This document shows positions 29,898-39,092 of a DNA stretch of 64,000 nt, in pieces. The notes under the pieces were generated by a model. That model did not search any database, was not told where the DNA came from, and saw only the letters and a list, made by a program, of their open reading frames with translations. The DNA lies in NCBI GenBank assembly GCA_025201345.1, contig JAIXMG010000046.1, forward strand, positions 1 through 64,000. Direction: 5' to 3'. Positions within the stretch are counted from its first letter, which is position 1. Every line of letters begins with the position of its first letter. Source of the DNA: Thamnidium elegans (taxonomy: Eukaryota > Mucoromycota > Mucoromycetes > Mucorales > Mucoraceae). The position numbers and the translations under genes were made by a program.

Positions 29898-30175
29898 TGT
29901 CAGTTACTTCTTTACTGATGAGTACAATAAACTTGTTTAAGACAGGCTTGACGCAGTAAGATATATATATATATATAAGACAGGCTTATGAAAGAAAGAT
30001 TGATTTTTATTTATTTTAAACTACGAAGCTATTTTTATATGTTCTGAATTGTAATTTCAACCAATTACACTTTTGCTTCTTTCTTGGCCTAGGCGGGTTG
30101 GGTTTGAATATCTTCTTCTTATTTCTATTCCAATTTACCACCGCTTCTGGAATACCATATGTTTCCAAACCGACA
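29898..30175 (-). repeat. 3' LTR of gypsy3
   Basis: 278 bp with a TA-dinucleotide run (about 29962-29977). The pol stop codon (30016-30018) lies inside this LTR, so it codes for the last 50 or so residues. Confidence 0.93.
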
Positions 30176-32310
30176 TTACCCTCCTCTTGGACTGATGTTG
30201 GACCCTCAACATCCTTATTGGCAGCAGGTAAACTAGGTGAAACAGGAGGAGATGGAACCAAAAAAGACCTACTAGGCTTTATTCTGTGTCGATAGGTAAA
30301 AAATTTTGACGTCGGATTGAACACTCTGATCTTTGCCAATTTGTCTTCCTTGCTTTCAGTATCTTTTTTTTCTATCACTACCTCAGAAGTACCTGTTTTT
30401 TCTTTTTCTTTTGACTCTTGACCTTGTCGACTACTTTCTGTTATCAAATCAGGCTCATTATCACAAATAACAATAACATTATTTTTATCTTCTATCTCTT
30501 GAGCAGGACTATGTTCCATCGAACTTGTTGATTTTTCTTCTTCGCTGGCAGTATTCATGTCAACATCAAAAGTTTCTGGTGTTTCTTCTTGAGGATACAG
30601 TAAATTTTCTTGAGGGTAAACCAAATTGTTTTCTTGACGATAAGGTGGAGAGCTGTCTTGATATACTGCTGATTCTTCGGGTGTATGTTCTCCAAGTACC
30701 GGTTGAGCTTCAACTATTGGTCCCACACTATTATGATCATCTCCCTTTCCAGACATTGATTCATCACTTGTTATAGTTTCAGGTAATACTATTTGTTCTT
30801 GATAATCACTAGATATTTCATTAATTGCCCCTTGAATATCATGATCGATAATATCTTCATCAATAACATGACCATCTCTATCGAGACCTTCTATTAGTTG
30901 ATAGTCTTCTAGTGGACCTTCTACAGCACTACGAAAACTACTGTTTGAAAACACAGAGGCTGTTTCTTCTATATTATCATCTGTTTCTTCCGCTTCTTGT
31001 ACAAGATGTTCAGCAGTATTAAAAACATTACCAGGAAAAATATTAGCATCAGTAACTGTAGTGGAACCAGCAGAACCAGTATTATCACCAGAGCATTCAC
31101 TAACAGTAGTAGTATCACGACGGCCGTTAACCGCACGAGAACCAATAATAGCAGCACGAGAACTAGTAGGAACACTAGTTCCTCCTCCCCTTCCACTTCT
31201 TGTTGAGGTGACAGCCTTAACAACTTTTCTACTTGCAGTAGGATCATACCAAGCGCCTTCCGGCTTTTCACCTTTAGCAACTTTAAGCCTATCTCGATGA
31301 ACCAAATGATCCAATTTTTGACCAGCCATTGTTTCCAGTTGATAAGTACCATATTCTTCAAACACTTGAGTTACAATATAAGGACCTTTAAATCTAGGTT
31401 CCAGACCAAATTTGCCTTCATGTGTTAACAGAACTAAATCACCAATATCATAATGCTTGGCATCAATAGACCTATCCCATCTGTCTTTATCCTTTTCAGA
31501 TACAGCTTGCATACGAGTTTGAGCAGCAGCACGATGTTGACCTAGATCAGCTAAACCTCTTGCTGTAATATCTGCAACCGTACGTGGGTCAGACATGGCA
31601 TCTTTAGATATGTAAGGAGTAATTGCATCACCAGGTAATCTTGGTTGCTTACCATAAACTAAAAAATATGGACTATAACCCGTTGTAGAGTTTACCCATA
31701 CTCTTGAAGACCAGACAGCAGTATCCACAAAATCATCCCATCGGTGTATAGCACCTTGAACATATTTGCGTAACATTTGCTTTATCGTACCATTGTAGCG
31801 TTCAACCTTACTATTAGTTCTAGGATGGAAAGCTGAAGTTAATTTATGCTTAATACCAAGGCGTTCAACATAAGCTTCCACTAAACCACTTGTAAAGTTT
31901 GCACCACGATCTGTTAAGATCTCCACAGGACAACCAAAACGAGTTACTATTTCCTCATAGATAAATGTAGCTACAACTTCTTTAGTAGCTTCTGGAACAG
32001 CTCTAGCAATCGGCCAATTGGTCGTAGCATCAACAGCAGTTAGCAGCCACTTGTTACCATTGATAGTAGTAGGTAGCTCCCCAATAAAGTCCAAATGCCA
32101 TCTTTCAAAAGCTTCCACCGGAATAGCCAAAGGATGCATAACATCTTGGTGTTTTGAAACAGGTTTACCATTTACTTGACATGCAGCACAGATTTCAATC
32201 CATTTTTGTATATCACTCCTCATACGTGGCCACCAATAGCGACTAGTCATCAAGTGCAACATGTTTTTGATAGATGCATGTCCAAAACCATCGTGATACT
32301 TCCCAACCAA
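30016..32310 (-). CDS. Gypsy3 pol, third frame: integrase and long C-terminal region
   Basis: 764 codons from the first ATG; the sense frame is open further upstream to about 32400, where it should join the RNase H segment. The integrase has an HHCC zinc domain (HDGFGHASIKNM... CAACQ), then catalytic D (RWHLDFIGELP), D (ILTDRGANF) and E (NSKVERYNG). A GPY-type stretch follows (FKGPYIVTQVFEEYGTYQL). The last 400 residues are low complexity, rich in Glu, Ser, Thr and Val, and end in basic PRPRKKQK. There is no chromodomain, unlike gypsy2, which leaves the tail as a candidate for target choice. The end is encoded within the LTR. Confidence 0.9.
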   Translation of the reverse strand: MVGKYHDGFGHASIKNMLHLMTSRYWWPRMRSDIQKWIEICAACQVNGKPVSKHQDVMHPLAIPVEAFERWHLDFIGELPTTINGNKWLLTAVDATTNWPIARAVPEATKEVVATFIYEEIVTRFGCPVEILTDRGANFTSGLVEAYVERLGIKHKLTSAFHPRTNSKVERYNGTIKQMLRKYVQGAIHRWDDFVDTAVWSSRVWVNSTTGYSPYFLVYGKQPRLPGDAITPYISKDAMSDPRTVADITARGLADLGQHRAAAQTRMQAVSEKDKDRWDRSIDAKHYDIGDLVLLTHEGKFGLEPRFKGPYIVTQVFEEYGTYQLETMAGQKLDHLVHRDRLKVAKGEKPEGAWYDPTASRKVVKAVTSTRSGRGGGTSVPTSSRAAIIGSRAVNGRRDTTTVSECSGDNTGSAGSTTVTDANIFPGNVFNTAEHLVQEAEETDDNIEETASVFSNSSFRSAVEGPLEDYQLIEGLDRDGHVIDEDIIDHDIQGAINEISSDYQEQIVLPETITSDESMSGKGDDHNSVGPIVEAQPVLGEHTPEESAVYQDSSPPYRQENNLVYPQENLLYPQEETPETFDVDMNTASEEEKSTSSMEHSPAQEIEDKNNVIVICDNEPDLITESSRQGQESKEKEKTGTSEVVIEKKDTESKEDKLAKIRVFNPTSKFFTYRHRIKPSRSFLVPSPPVSPSLPAANKDVEGPTSVQEEGNVGLETYGIPEAVVNWNRNKKKIFKPNPPRPRKKQKCNWLKLQFRTYKNSFVV
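30176..30188 (-). promoter_or_regulatory. Polypurine tract of gypsy3
   Basis: AAGAGGAGGGTAA on the minus strand directly before the 3' LTR, also coding (EEGN). Confidence 0.7.
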
Positions 32311-32392
32311 GTCAGCTCGTTGTACGAACGGTATAAATGGTACAGTCTTGTCTTCCTTATTAACCTTTATTTTACGATAAACTTTGTTATTG

Positions 32393-33115
32393 TTAATTAT
32401 AAAAAAAAGATTCCTCTTTTTTTAGTAATTTAGCAAGCGCAGGCGATTTGACTTTTGTTCTAGCTTCGTTGATATACAGTAGGGGCCAATCCGAACGAAC
32501 TTCTTCAGGTAACTCACTCCAAGCAGAATACAAACATTGGGGTTGTAAGGACTTGTCATCAGGAGTACTAAGATCACCAACTCTTGAAAGAGCATCAGCC
32601 ACTACATTCTCTTTACCTGGTTTGTATTTAATTTCAGGGCCAAACATTTCCAATTCAGAGATCCACCTTACTAATCTTGGGGTAGGTTTAACTTGAGACC
32701 TAAAGTACACCAAAGGATTATGATCCGTGTAAACCGTATAACCTGAGGAACAACCATCGATAAAACAACGCCACTTCCTTAAAGCATTTACAATACCAAT
32801 CAACTCCCGCTCCTGTGCTGGAAATGACTGTTCAGCCTTAGAGAGCTTCCTGGATTCATATGCCACTGGATGCCAAGTAGATAAAGGACCATAAGGATTT
32901 TTAGCGTCATGATTATACTTTGAGACATCAGGCTGTAGAAGAACTGCACCTACACCATACTCACTAGAATCTGTTTCTATGACAAAAGGTAAATCCATAT
33001 CTGGCATTTGCAAAACAGGAGCCGATACCAGTAGTTCCTTGATCTTCTTGAAACTCTTCTCACATTCTTCAGTCCATACGATTTCCCTCTTTTTAGGACC
33101 AACACCACGAGTCAA
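32393..33115 (-). CDS. Gypsy3 pol, second frame: RNase H
   Basis: 240 codons. Holds the end of the RT connection and RNase H: VIETDSSEYGVGAVLLQ (first catalytic Asp), SKAEQSFPAQERELIGI, VYTDHNPLVYF and VVADALSR. It is separated from the RT frame by a T6 run near 33140 and from the integrase frame by a T8 run near 32405. In each case the neighbouring frame continues the protein directly, so a one-base length change in a homopolymer is enough. Confidence 0.88.
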   Translation of the reverse strand: MTRGVGPKKREIVWTEECEKSFKKIKELLVSAPVLQMPDMDLPFVIETDSSEYGVGAVLLQPDVSKYNHDAKNPYGPLSTWHPVAYESRKLSKAEQSFPAQERELIGIVNALRKWRCFIDGCSSGYTVYTDHNPLVYFRSQVKPTPRLVRWISELEMFGPEIKYKPGKENVVADALSRVGDLSTPDDKSLQPQCLYSAWSELPEEVRSDWPLLYINEARTKVKSPALAKLLKKEESFFYN

Positions 33116-33116
33116 A

Positions 33117-35687
33117 TCAGTTAACGACGCTGCAATAGCAGAAAAAACCAGGTATGAACCTTCTGTAATGCTGGCTTAGCCCCAAAAATTGTCTAATCTG
33201 TTGCACATTTTCAGGACGAGGCCAATCACGAACCGCTTGAATCTTCGAAGAAGAAGGTGATACACCATTAGCTGAAATTTCAAACCCAAGGAAGACCAAC
33301 TTCTTTTGAGCAAAGATACATTTAGCCAAGTTCACAACCAAGTTTGCCTCTTGAAGACGATTAAGCACTTCACGCACATGAGCTCTGTGTTCTTCTTTAT
33401 TCTTGCTATAAATACAAACATCGTCTAAGTATACCAAGGCATATTTATCGATACAGTCACTTAACAAGGTATTCATCCATGCTTGAAAACTAGGAGGAGC
33501 ATTGGAAAGGCCCATCGGCATGACACACCAGTGAAATTTCCCGTACCTTGTATTAAAAGCAGTCTTGGGCTTGTCAGAATCTTTAATTTTTATTTGATGA
33601 TATCCAGATTTTAGATCAATAGTACTAAACCAAGTTGCACCTCTTAAACGATCAATACTCTCGTCAATCCTAGGTAAAGGACTACCAATCTTAGTCGTCA
33701 CTTTATTTAGACCACGATAATCCAAACACATTCGCATGGTACCATCCTTCTTACGAACAAACAAAACAGGTGCACCCCAAGGAGAAGAACTAGGCTCAAT
33801 AAGACCCAAGTCTAAAAGCTCCTTTAACTGCCTTTGTAATTCATCAAGCTCTGCTGGACTCATACGGTAAGGTTGACGGTTCACAGGTTTGGCGTCACCA
33901 GTATCAATAATATGTTCAACAGGTTGCGTATCAGAAACACCCGTAAGTCTATCTTGAAAAACAGTTGGGTATTCTTCTGTCAGACTTTGCTTCCATTGAT
34001 CATCTAAAGAAAACTGAACCACAGATTCGCCACCACATCCTTCTTTAACTTCGGAAACATACAACATTCCTATCTCAGTACCAGCCTTCTTCATCCATCT
34101 TGCTGCTTGTTTAGGAGTTATTAAATAATTCAACTGCTGAAGATATTGCGAATCTAACCGTTTATTACCGTCCTTAATTGGCATAATGCGAATAACTTGT
34201 TCATTACCATCTTGATCTACCGTGTTAATACTCCAACAATCAGAATCCCAATTTGCTTCTGGTTTATGTTGTTTTAGCCATGTACGGCCCAAGATGATGT
34301 CAAATTTACTATCAAAAATAAAAGCAGATACTGCACTACTGTAGCCTTGTAAGTTCAGGTCAAATTCCATTATGTCGGTAATTTTATCAATTAAACCACC
34401 AGCGGTTTCTACCTCTCTATCCACCATAGAGCAACGACCGGCTATTCTTGCCGCCATTCCAGGCGATATATAACATTCGGTAGCTCCACAATCAACAAGC
34501 ATACGAGCTTGCACCATACCCTTACCATCCTTAGATAAAATTGTACCAGCATACAAAGGTAATTCAGAAGACGATGTAGCCAACAATTGTATTAATCTAG
34601 ATGCATCTAACGCTAAACGGTCTTGAATACTACTATTATTAGAACTCTTAAAAGATGACACTTCATTTCTAATATCACTACTTGATAAATAACGTGTAGC
34701 AGAATCATTAGCTTTATTAGAATTATTATTATTCAAATTACTGTCATCATTTTGAGCCCCCTCAATAGCATTCAAACGGCTACCATTACTATTACGATCT
34801 TGTGAACCACCATTTCTTCTAGCTGCAAAACGCAAATCAAGATTACGAATCTCATTTAAACGCACAGGACAAGATCTCTTGAAATGCCCAGTCTTACCAC
34901 AAAAGTGACAAGAAAAATTACCAGAGGAAGAGCCAGACGAGTTTCTATTACCATAATTATTTTGGAAACCACCACGACCTCGATTGTTACGACCACGACT
35001 ACCACTACGATCATGAGTATAAACAGCATCAAGATCCATAGGATCGTAAGCAGCACCATTACCACGACTATTACCAACAGGCACAGTACTTGAGATACGA
35101 GCAGCAGAGGCATGAGGACGAGTAGCTTCAAAGTTCAACGCATGATGATAGTATTGGTTAAGAGTACGAGTATGTTGTGGAATATCACGTAGTTGTGCTT
35201 GCAATTCAGCATTAGCTATACCTCTTCTAAAAGCATGACATTTTTCTTGTTCAGACATTGAAGAAAGTAACATAATAATATCCATAAAAGAATTGACATA
35301 ATCACGTACAGAACTAGTTTGTTTTAAATTATCCAAGGCATCACGAGCATCATCTTCAGCATTTTTGGGACGAAATTGTTCAATGATAAGATCTTTTAAT
35401 GATGACCAATTAGACGGAACCTCCTCCGGATTATCTTGTTCCAAAGATCTTAACCAGATATCAGCACGACCTTCGATTAAAGTAAGAGCGTATCTAAAAG
35501 TCTTGATATCATCCCAGTCACGAAAAGATTGACATCTTTCAATAGCATTTATCCATCCATCTATTTTTCTCACATCACGATCACCTGTAAAGGGTTCCGG
35601 ATGACGAAGTGCAACGGATGAGTCTTGTCGATTACCCAAGGCATGCGCAATCTGTTCCATAAGATTTTTAACAGTATCAGGGTCCAT
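33117..35687 (-). CDS. Gypsy3 Gag, protease and reverse transcriptase
   Basis: 856 codons. Gag capsid region (about residues 25-190: PEPFTGDRDVRKIDGWINAI), a Gly/Arg/Asn-rich linker, CCHC knuckle CHFCGKTGHFKRSC, and a protease with the active site LVDCGATECYIS (DCGA, not the commoner DTGA/DSGA), then FDIILGRTWL. The reverse transcriptase has YLDDVCIY in the catalytic loop. The frame ends just after FLGLSQHYRRFIPGF, at a T6 run. Gag and Pol are in one frame, as in gypsy4, so no gag-pol recoding is needed. The ATG at 35687 follows a leader of about 290 nt from the primer-binding site. Confidence 0.92.
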   Translation of the reverse strand: MDPDTVKNLMEQIAHALGNRQDSSVALRHPEPFTGDRDVRKIDGWINAIERCQSFRDWDDIKTFRYALTLIEGRADIWLRSLEQDNPEEVPSNWSSLKDLIIEQFRPKNAEDDARDALDNLKQTSSVRDYVNSFMDIIMLLSSMSEQEKCHAFRRGIANAELQAQLRDIPQHTRTLNQYYHHALNFEATRPHASAARISSTVPVGNSRGNGAAYDPMDLDAVYTHDRSGSRGRNNRGRGGFQNNYGNRNSSGSSSGNFSCHFCGKTGHFKRSCPVRLNEIRNLDLRFAARRNGGSQDRNSNGSRLNAIEGAQNDDSNLNNNNSNKANDSATRYLSSSDIRNEVSSFKSSNNSSIQDRLALDASRLIQLLATSSSELPLYAGTILSKDGKGMVQARMLVDCGATECYISPGMAARIAGRCSMVDREVETAGGLIDKITDIMEFDLNLQGYSSAVSAFIFDSKFDIILGRTWLKQHKPEANWDSDCWSINTVDQDGNEQVIRIMPIKDGNKRLDSQYLQQLNYLITPKQAARWMKKAGTEIGMLYVSEVKEGCGGESVVQFSLDDQWKQSLTEEYPTVFQDRLTGVSDTQPVEHIIDTGDAKPVNRQPYRMSPAELDELQRQLKELLDLGLIEPSSSPWGAPVLFVRKKDGTMRMCLDYRGLNKVTTKIGSPLPRIDESIDRLRGATWFSTIDLKSGYHQIKIKDSDKPKTAFNTRYGKFHWCVMPMGLSNAPPSFQAWMNTLLSDCIDKYALVYLDDVCIYSKNKEEHRAHVREVLNRLQEANLVVNLAKCIFAQKKLVFLGFEISANGVSPSSSKIQAVRDWPRPENVQQIRQFLGLSQHYRRFIPGFFCYCSVVN

Positions 35688-35972
35688 TATTATAAGTTTC
35701 AGTGCTTGTAAAAAAATTATTCAGTACGAAAAAAAAAAAATTACGCGTAAAAAAAAACTAGATCCGATTAATAAAATTAGATCCGATTTCTTCCGATTAT
35801 TTCCAGTTCTTGAAAAAAAAGATATTCCAGTTCTTGAATTAAGAGTGTACCAAGTAAAGTCCTTATTCAAAACTTGTTCCAGTTACCACGTTCTTCCAGT
35901 TACCAATAAAAATAAAACGCTTCTTTATTCCTGCTTAGTTCTAGATTCTTTGCTCGTAGTATATATATTTAG

Positions 35973-35988
35973 CGTCCTGGTGCTACCA
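35973..35988 (-). promoter_or_regulatory. Primer-binding site of gypsy3
   Basis: TGGTAGCACCAGGACG on the minus strand, 2 nt after the 5' LTR. The same spacing and TGGTAGCAC core are found in gypsy4 and family B, in keeping with an initiator tRNA-Met primer. Confidence 0.7.
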
Positions 35989-35990
35989 GA

Positions 35991-36268
35991 TGTCAGTTAC
36001 TTCTTTACTGATGAGTACAATAAACTTGTTTAAGACAGGCTTGACGCAGTAAGATATATATATATATATAAGACAGGCTTATGAAAGAAAGATTGATTTT
36101 TATTTATTTTAAACTACGAAGCTATTTTTATATGTTCTGAATTGTAATTTCAACCAATTACACTTTTGCTTCTTTCTTGGCCTAGGCGGGTTGGGTTTGA
36201 ATATCTTCTTCTTATTTCTATTCCAATTTACCACCGCTTCTGGAATACCATATGTTTCCAAACCGACA
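35991..36268 (-). repeat. 5' LTR of gypsy3
   Basis: 278 bp, by eye the same as 29898-30175. Followed by TT and then the family B LTR. Confidence 0.93.
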
Positions 36269-36270
36269 TT

Positions 36271-36649
36271 TGTCATTCTTCTTTTAGTGGATGTATTGGA
36301 TGCTTAGTCAGAGTACCACACGTGACATTCACGTGACTCATCCAATAGGAATCAAGCTTGAAATGGACTTGTTTTATAATACAATAAAATAAAGAGAAAA
36401 TAATCAAATAAGTAAAATAGTAAAAGGAAGTTAATTTATTAAAGATATAAAAAGGAGACCTTTTTATATTCAATTGAAGTAATACAAAATAATAGAAACA
36501 TATGAATAAACTACAAGAGAACTTGAGAATATCATATGATAGATTATAATAAAACCTTATAATAAAATTACTAATACAATAACTTAGAAATCAGACCACA
36601 AACACAAGGAACGCGAAAATGACTGATAGCTACAAATTATAACCTGACA
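36271..36649 (-). repeat. 3' LTR of the family B element
   Basis: 379 bp, inverse of the solo LTR at 17496-17874. Contains CACGTGACATTCACGTG near its left end. Confidence 0.9.
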
Positions 36650-36664
36650 TTTACCCCTTCTTCA
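36650..36664 (-). promoter_or_regulatory. Polypurine tract of the family B element
   Basis: GAAGAAGGGGTAAA on the minus strand abuts the LTR. Confidence 0.65.
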
Positions 36665-38965
36665 AAATGTTGAACCTCCGTGTTCAACCTTAACCATGAA
36701 ATGGTGACAGAAACAGCGGGGACGACTCGAAAAAAAAAAATTTTATGCATTTGACAAGTTAGCAAGAGACCAGCAATGCGACCAAGGAAATACAAGTAAG
36801 ACAAGTAAGATAAGACAGACAAACCAGATAGAAGGATACTACATTATAATACAACAGACAGGACCAAGTATTCAATTAATAATGTAATTCGAAGAAAGCA
36901 CAAGAGAGCACAAGAGAGCACAAGAGAGAGACCAAGGAGATATATAGACCATAAGGTATTAAACCTACCAAGGCAGACAAGTAACATATAACAGATATAA
37001 TATATAAAACTTCGTAAGAAAGTAACAGAAGAGCAACATATATAAATATAAGAGTTATCCAAGAGAGATACCAAGAGTACAAATAAAGATATAGTTGATA
37101 ACCATAATAGTATACAATACTAGAGACAAGTAAACTTAACAAGTGAGATACATAGTAACATAGTAATTGAGATCAATATAGCAACCAAAGAGATATTCAT
37201 TATAACTAATACCAATGCAAGAGATACAGAACATATTACTAAATAATATATAAACCATCGTACCGATACATGTAGATAGCCAAGAGAGAGAGGGATGATG
37301 TACCATACATCCAATTATAGATATAACAGATATAACCAATAGATATAAATATAGAATACCAATAACAGATACAAGTAACCAAAGTGAGCAAGACACATAA
37401 TAAGAATACGCATCAAAGATGACAACTGATAATATAATAATAATATTTCCAATTATTATTATTCTACTTCTTCTCCCCTTAAAAAAAGATAAGTTCACCG
37501 TAACTTATACCATTTAAAAGACACCTCTTTTAAATACGAGGAAACGTAGTAACAAACAAAGCAGGAAGTAACTTGACAGAATTAACAAATTCAGAGCCAG
37601 TAGAAAACAAGGAAATAGATCCAAAATAGTAAAACCAAAAGATATCAATAATAAGAATCATATAACCAAAAAGAGAACAAAAGAGAACAGAAAAGAACCA
37701 AGATATAATTAACAAAATATCTTACAACAGGAATTAAAATTATAAATATTCATTTATAATTTACATCAGGGAATACCAAATACAAGATACCAAATAACCT
37801 AGTAGCAAGCCTACAGTTACACCATAACAAATATAGCAGTAAAGAACCAAGACATGATAGCAATTCCAGATACAACAATTTAGAGATATAATAGTTGTCG
37901 CACTTATATCATCCAACAAAGTATAATCCAATAATTCATAGTATAATACTATACAATACTTTACCCCTCCTTAAAAAAAAGAGTGTTTGTATCAACAATA
38001 AATACCAGGAAAAAAAAAATTTCGTTTAAATTCAAGATTGAATTTAAACCCAAAGAAAAATAATAATAATAGCGTCAATAATCACTAAACTAGACCAACT
38101 TGATAACAACCAATATAAGAGCCAGAAAGAAACCAAAAGAAATCAAAAGAAGATAACCAATTAATGGTGGGAGGTGACAGAAAATAATAATATGGATTGA
38201 CAGGATAGAGAATACAGCAAAAGCAATAGCAGCAAAATAAACACCGAATTAACAGCAGTAAAAATCAATAAATCAAAGAAAACCGTATAGTACCAAGTAC
38301 CAGGGACAAAAATAAACCGTATAGCATTACAAATGCCAGGGACAAATAAACCGTATAGCAACACCAGTGCCAGGGACAACCATAGAACATACATCTCATC
38401 AGGACTATGTCTAAAAAATAATAATCATCTATTACAGAGGCTAAAGAATCATCAATTAGCAGTTTACACAACTCACTTGGTTTGTAAACATATATAACAG
38501 GAATCCAAAAAGTAAAATAAGTCTTGAGTCAATCATCAAATACAGAAACAGAGTGCAATTCATTTTCAAAAACAATTCAACTAAATAATCCAAAATATCA
38601 AGTATCAAAATAAAAAATCCAAAATAAAAATCACCAAAAATAAAACAATTCACCAAAGTAAATCACCAAAGTAAATCACCAAAAGAAACTTCAACAAAAT
38701 AACACAATAGAAGATCCACCAGAAATAATAAAAATCACCATGAAAGACTAATAATCAAAAGATTAACAGAAAACCAAGATAACAGAAAAAAGGAACCAAA
38801 ATAAGATCAAGCAGCATCTATACACACCACAAAAGAGAACGGCGTCCGAACGTAAGTCACAAAAATTAATTCAAACCCAACAGGCGCAATTATTAAAATA
38901 ATGCATTCTTGAAAGCAACATAAAAACCAAAAGAAACAAGTTACGAACATCGCAGGAAAACGTAA
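36665..38965. other. Non-coding interior of the family B element
   Basis: A-rich on the plus strand, with repeated short phrases such as AAGAGAGCAC (three in a row near 36897) and ACCAAGAGA. Short hydrophobic frames on the minus strand (36844-37498) arise from the base composition. No protein domain is recognisable. Confidence 0.55.
38280..38380. repeat. Three imperfect direct repeats of about 35 bp
   Basis: AACCGTATAG...CCAGGGACAA occurs three times in succession inside the family B interior. Confidence 0.75.
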
Positions 38966-38977
38966 CTGGTGCTACCA
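38966..38977 (-). promoter_or_regulatory. Primer-binding site of the family B element
   Basis: TGGTAGCACCAG on the minus strand, 2 nt from the LTR end. Confidence 0.65.
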
Positions 38978-38979
38978 AT

Positions 38980-39092
38980 TGTCATTCTTCTTTTAGTGGA
39001 TGTATTGGATGCTTAGTCAGAGTACCACACGTGACATTCACGTGTGGTACTCTGACTAAGCATCCAATACATCCACTAAAAGAAGAATGACA
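38980..39092. repeat. 113-bp palindrome replacing the 5' LTR of the family B element
   Basis: Perfect 54-bp arms around a 5-bp spacer ACATT. Each arm is the first 54 bp of the family B LTR; the centre is the natural CACGTG-ACATT-CACGTG motif. Confidence 0.92.

Larger units (their letters stand above)
29898..36268 (-). mobile_element. Complete Ty3/gypsy retrotransposon next to tRNA-Gln (gypsy3)
   Basis: Two 278-bp LTRs, identical by eye (29898-30175, 35991-36268), with TGTC...GACA ends. The left flank is TTTTG; the matching TTTTG is found at 39093-39097, after the family B element, as if B had inserted into the right edge. Gag-Pol lies on the minus strand in three frames. Primer-binding site and polypurine tract are in place. 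Confidence 0.93.
36271..39092 (-). mobile_element. Non-autonomous family B LTR retrotransposon
   Basis: It has a complete 379-bp LTR at 36271-36649, a polypurine tract next to it, about 2.3 kb of non-coding interior, a primer-binding site (38966-38977) and, in place of the second LTR, a 113-bp palindrome made of the LTR's first 54 bp in both orientations. The interior contains only short frames with no Gag or Pol motif. It resembles a LARD-type element that would depend on proteins of relatives such as gypsy3 or gypsy4, which share its termini and primer site. Confidence 0.75.

Noticed and set aside
36844..37498. Several hydrophobic ORFs in the family B interior as a membrane protein
   Set aside because: They overlap in different frames, and Leu/Ile/Tyr/Ser content follows from the A-rich repeat on the other strand.
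38980..39092. CRISPR array or Rho-independent terminator
   Set aside because: It is a single palindrome formed from LTR ends in eukaryotic DNA; there is no spacer array, and no CRISPR-like array was seen in the window.
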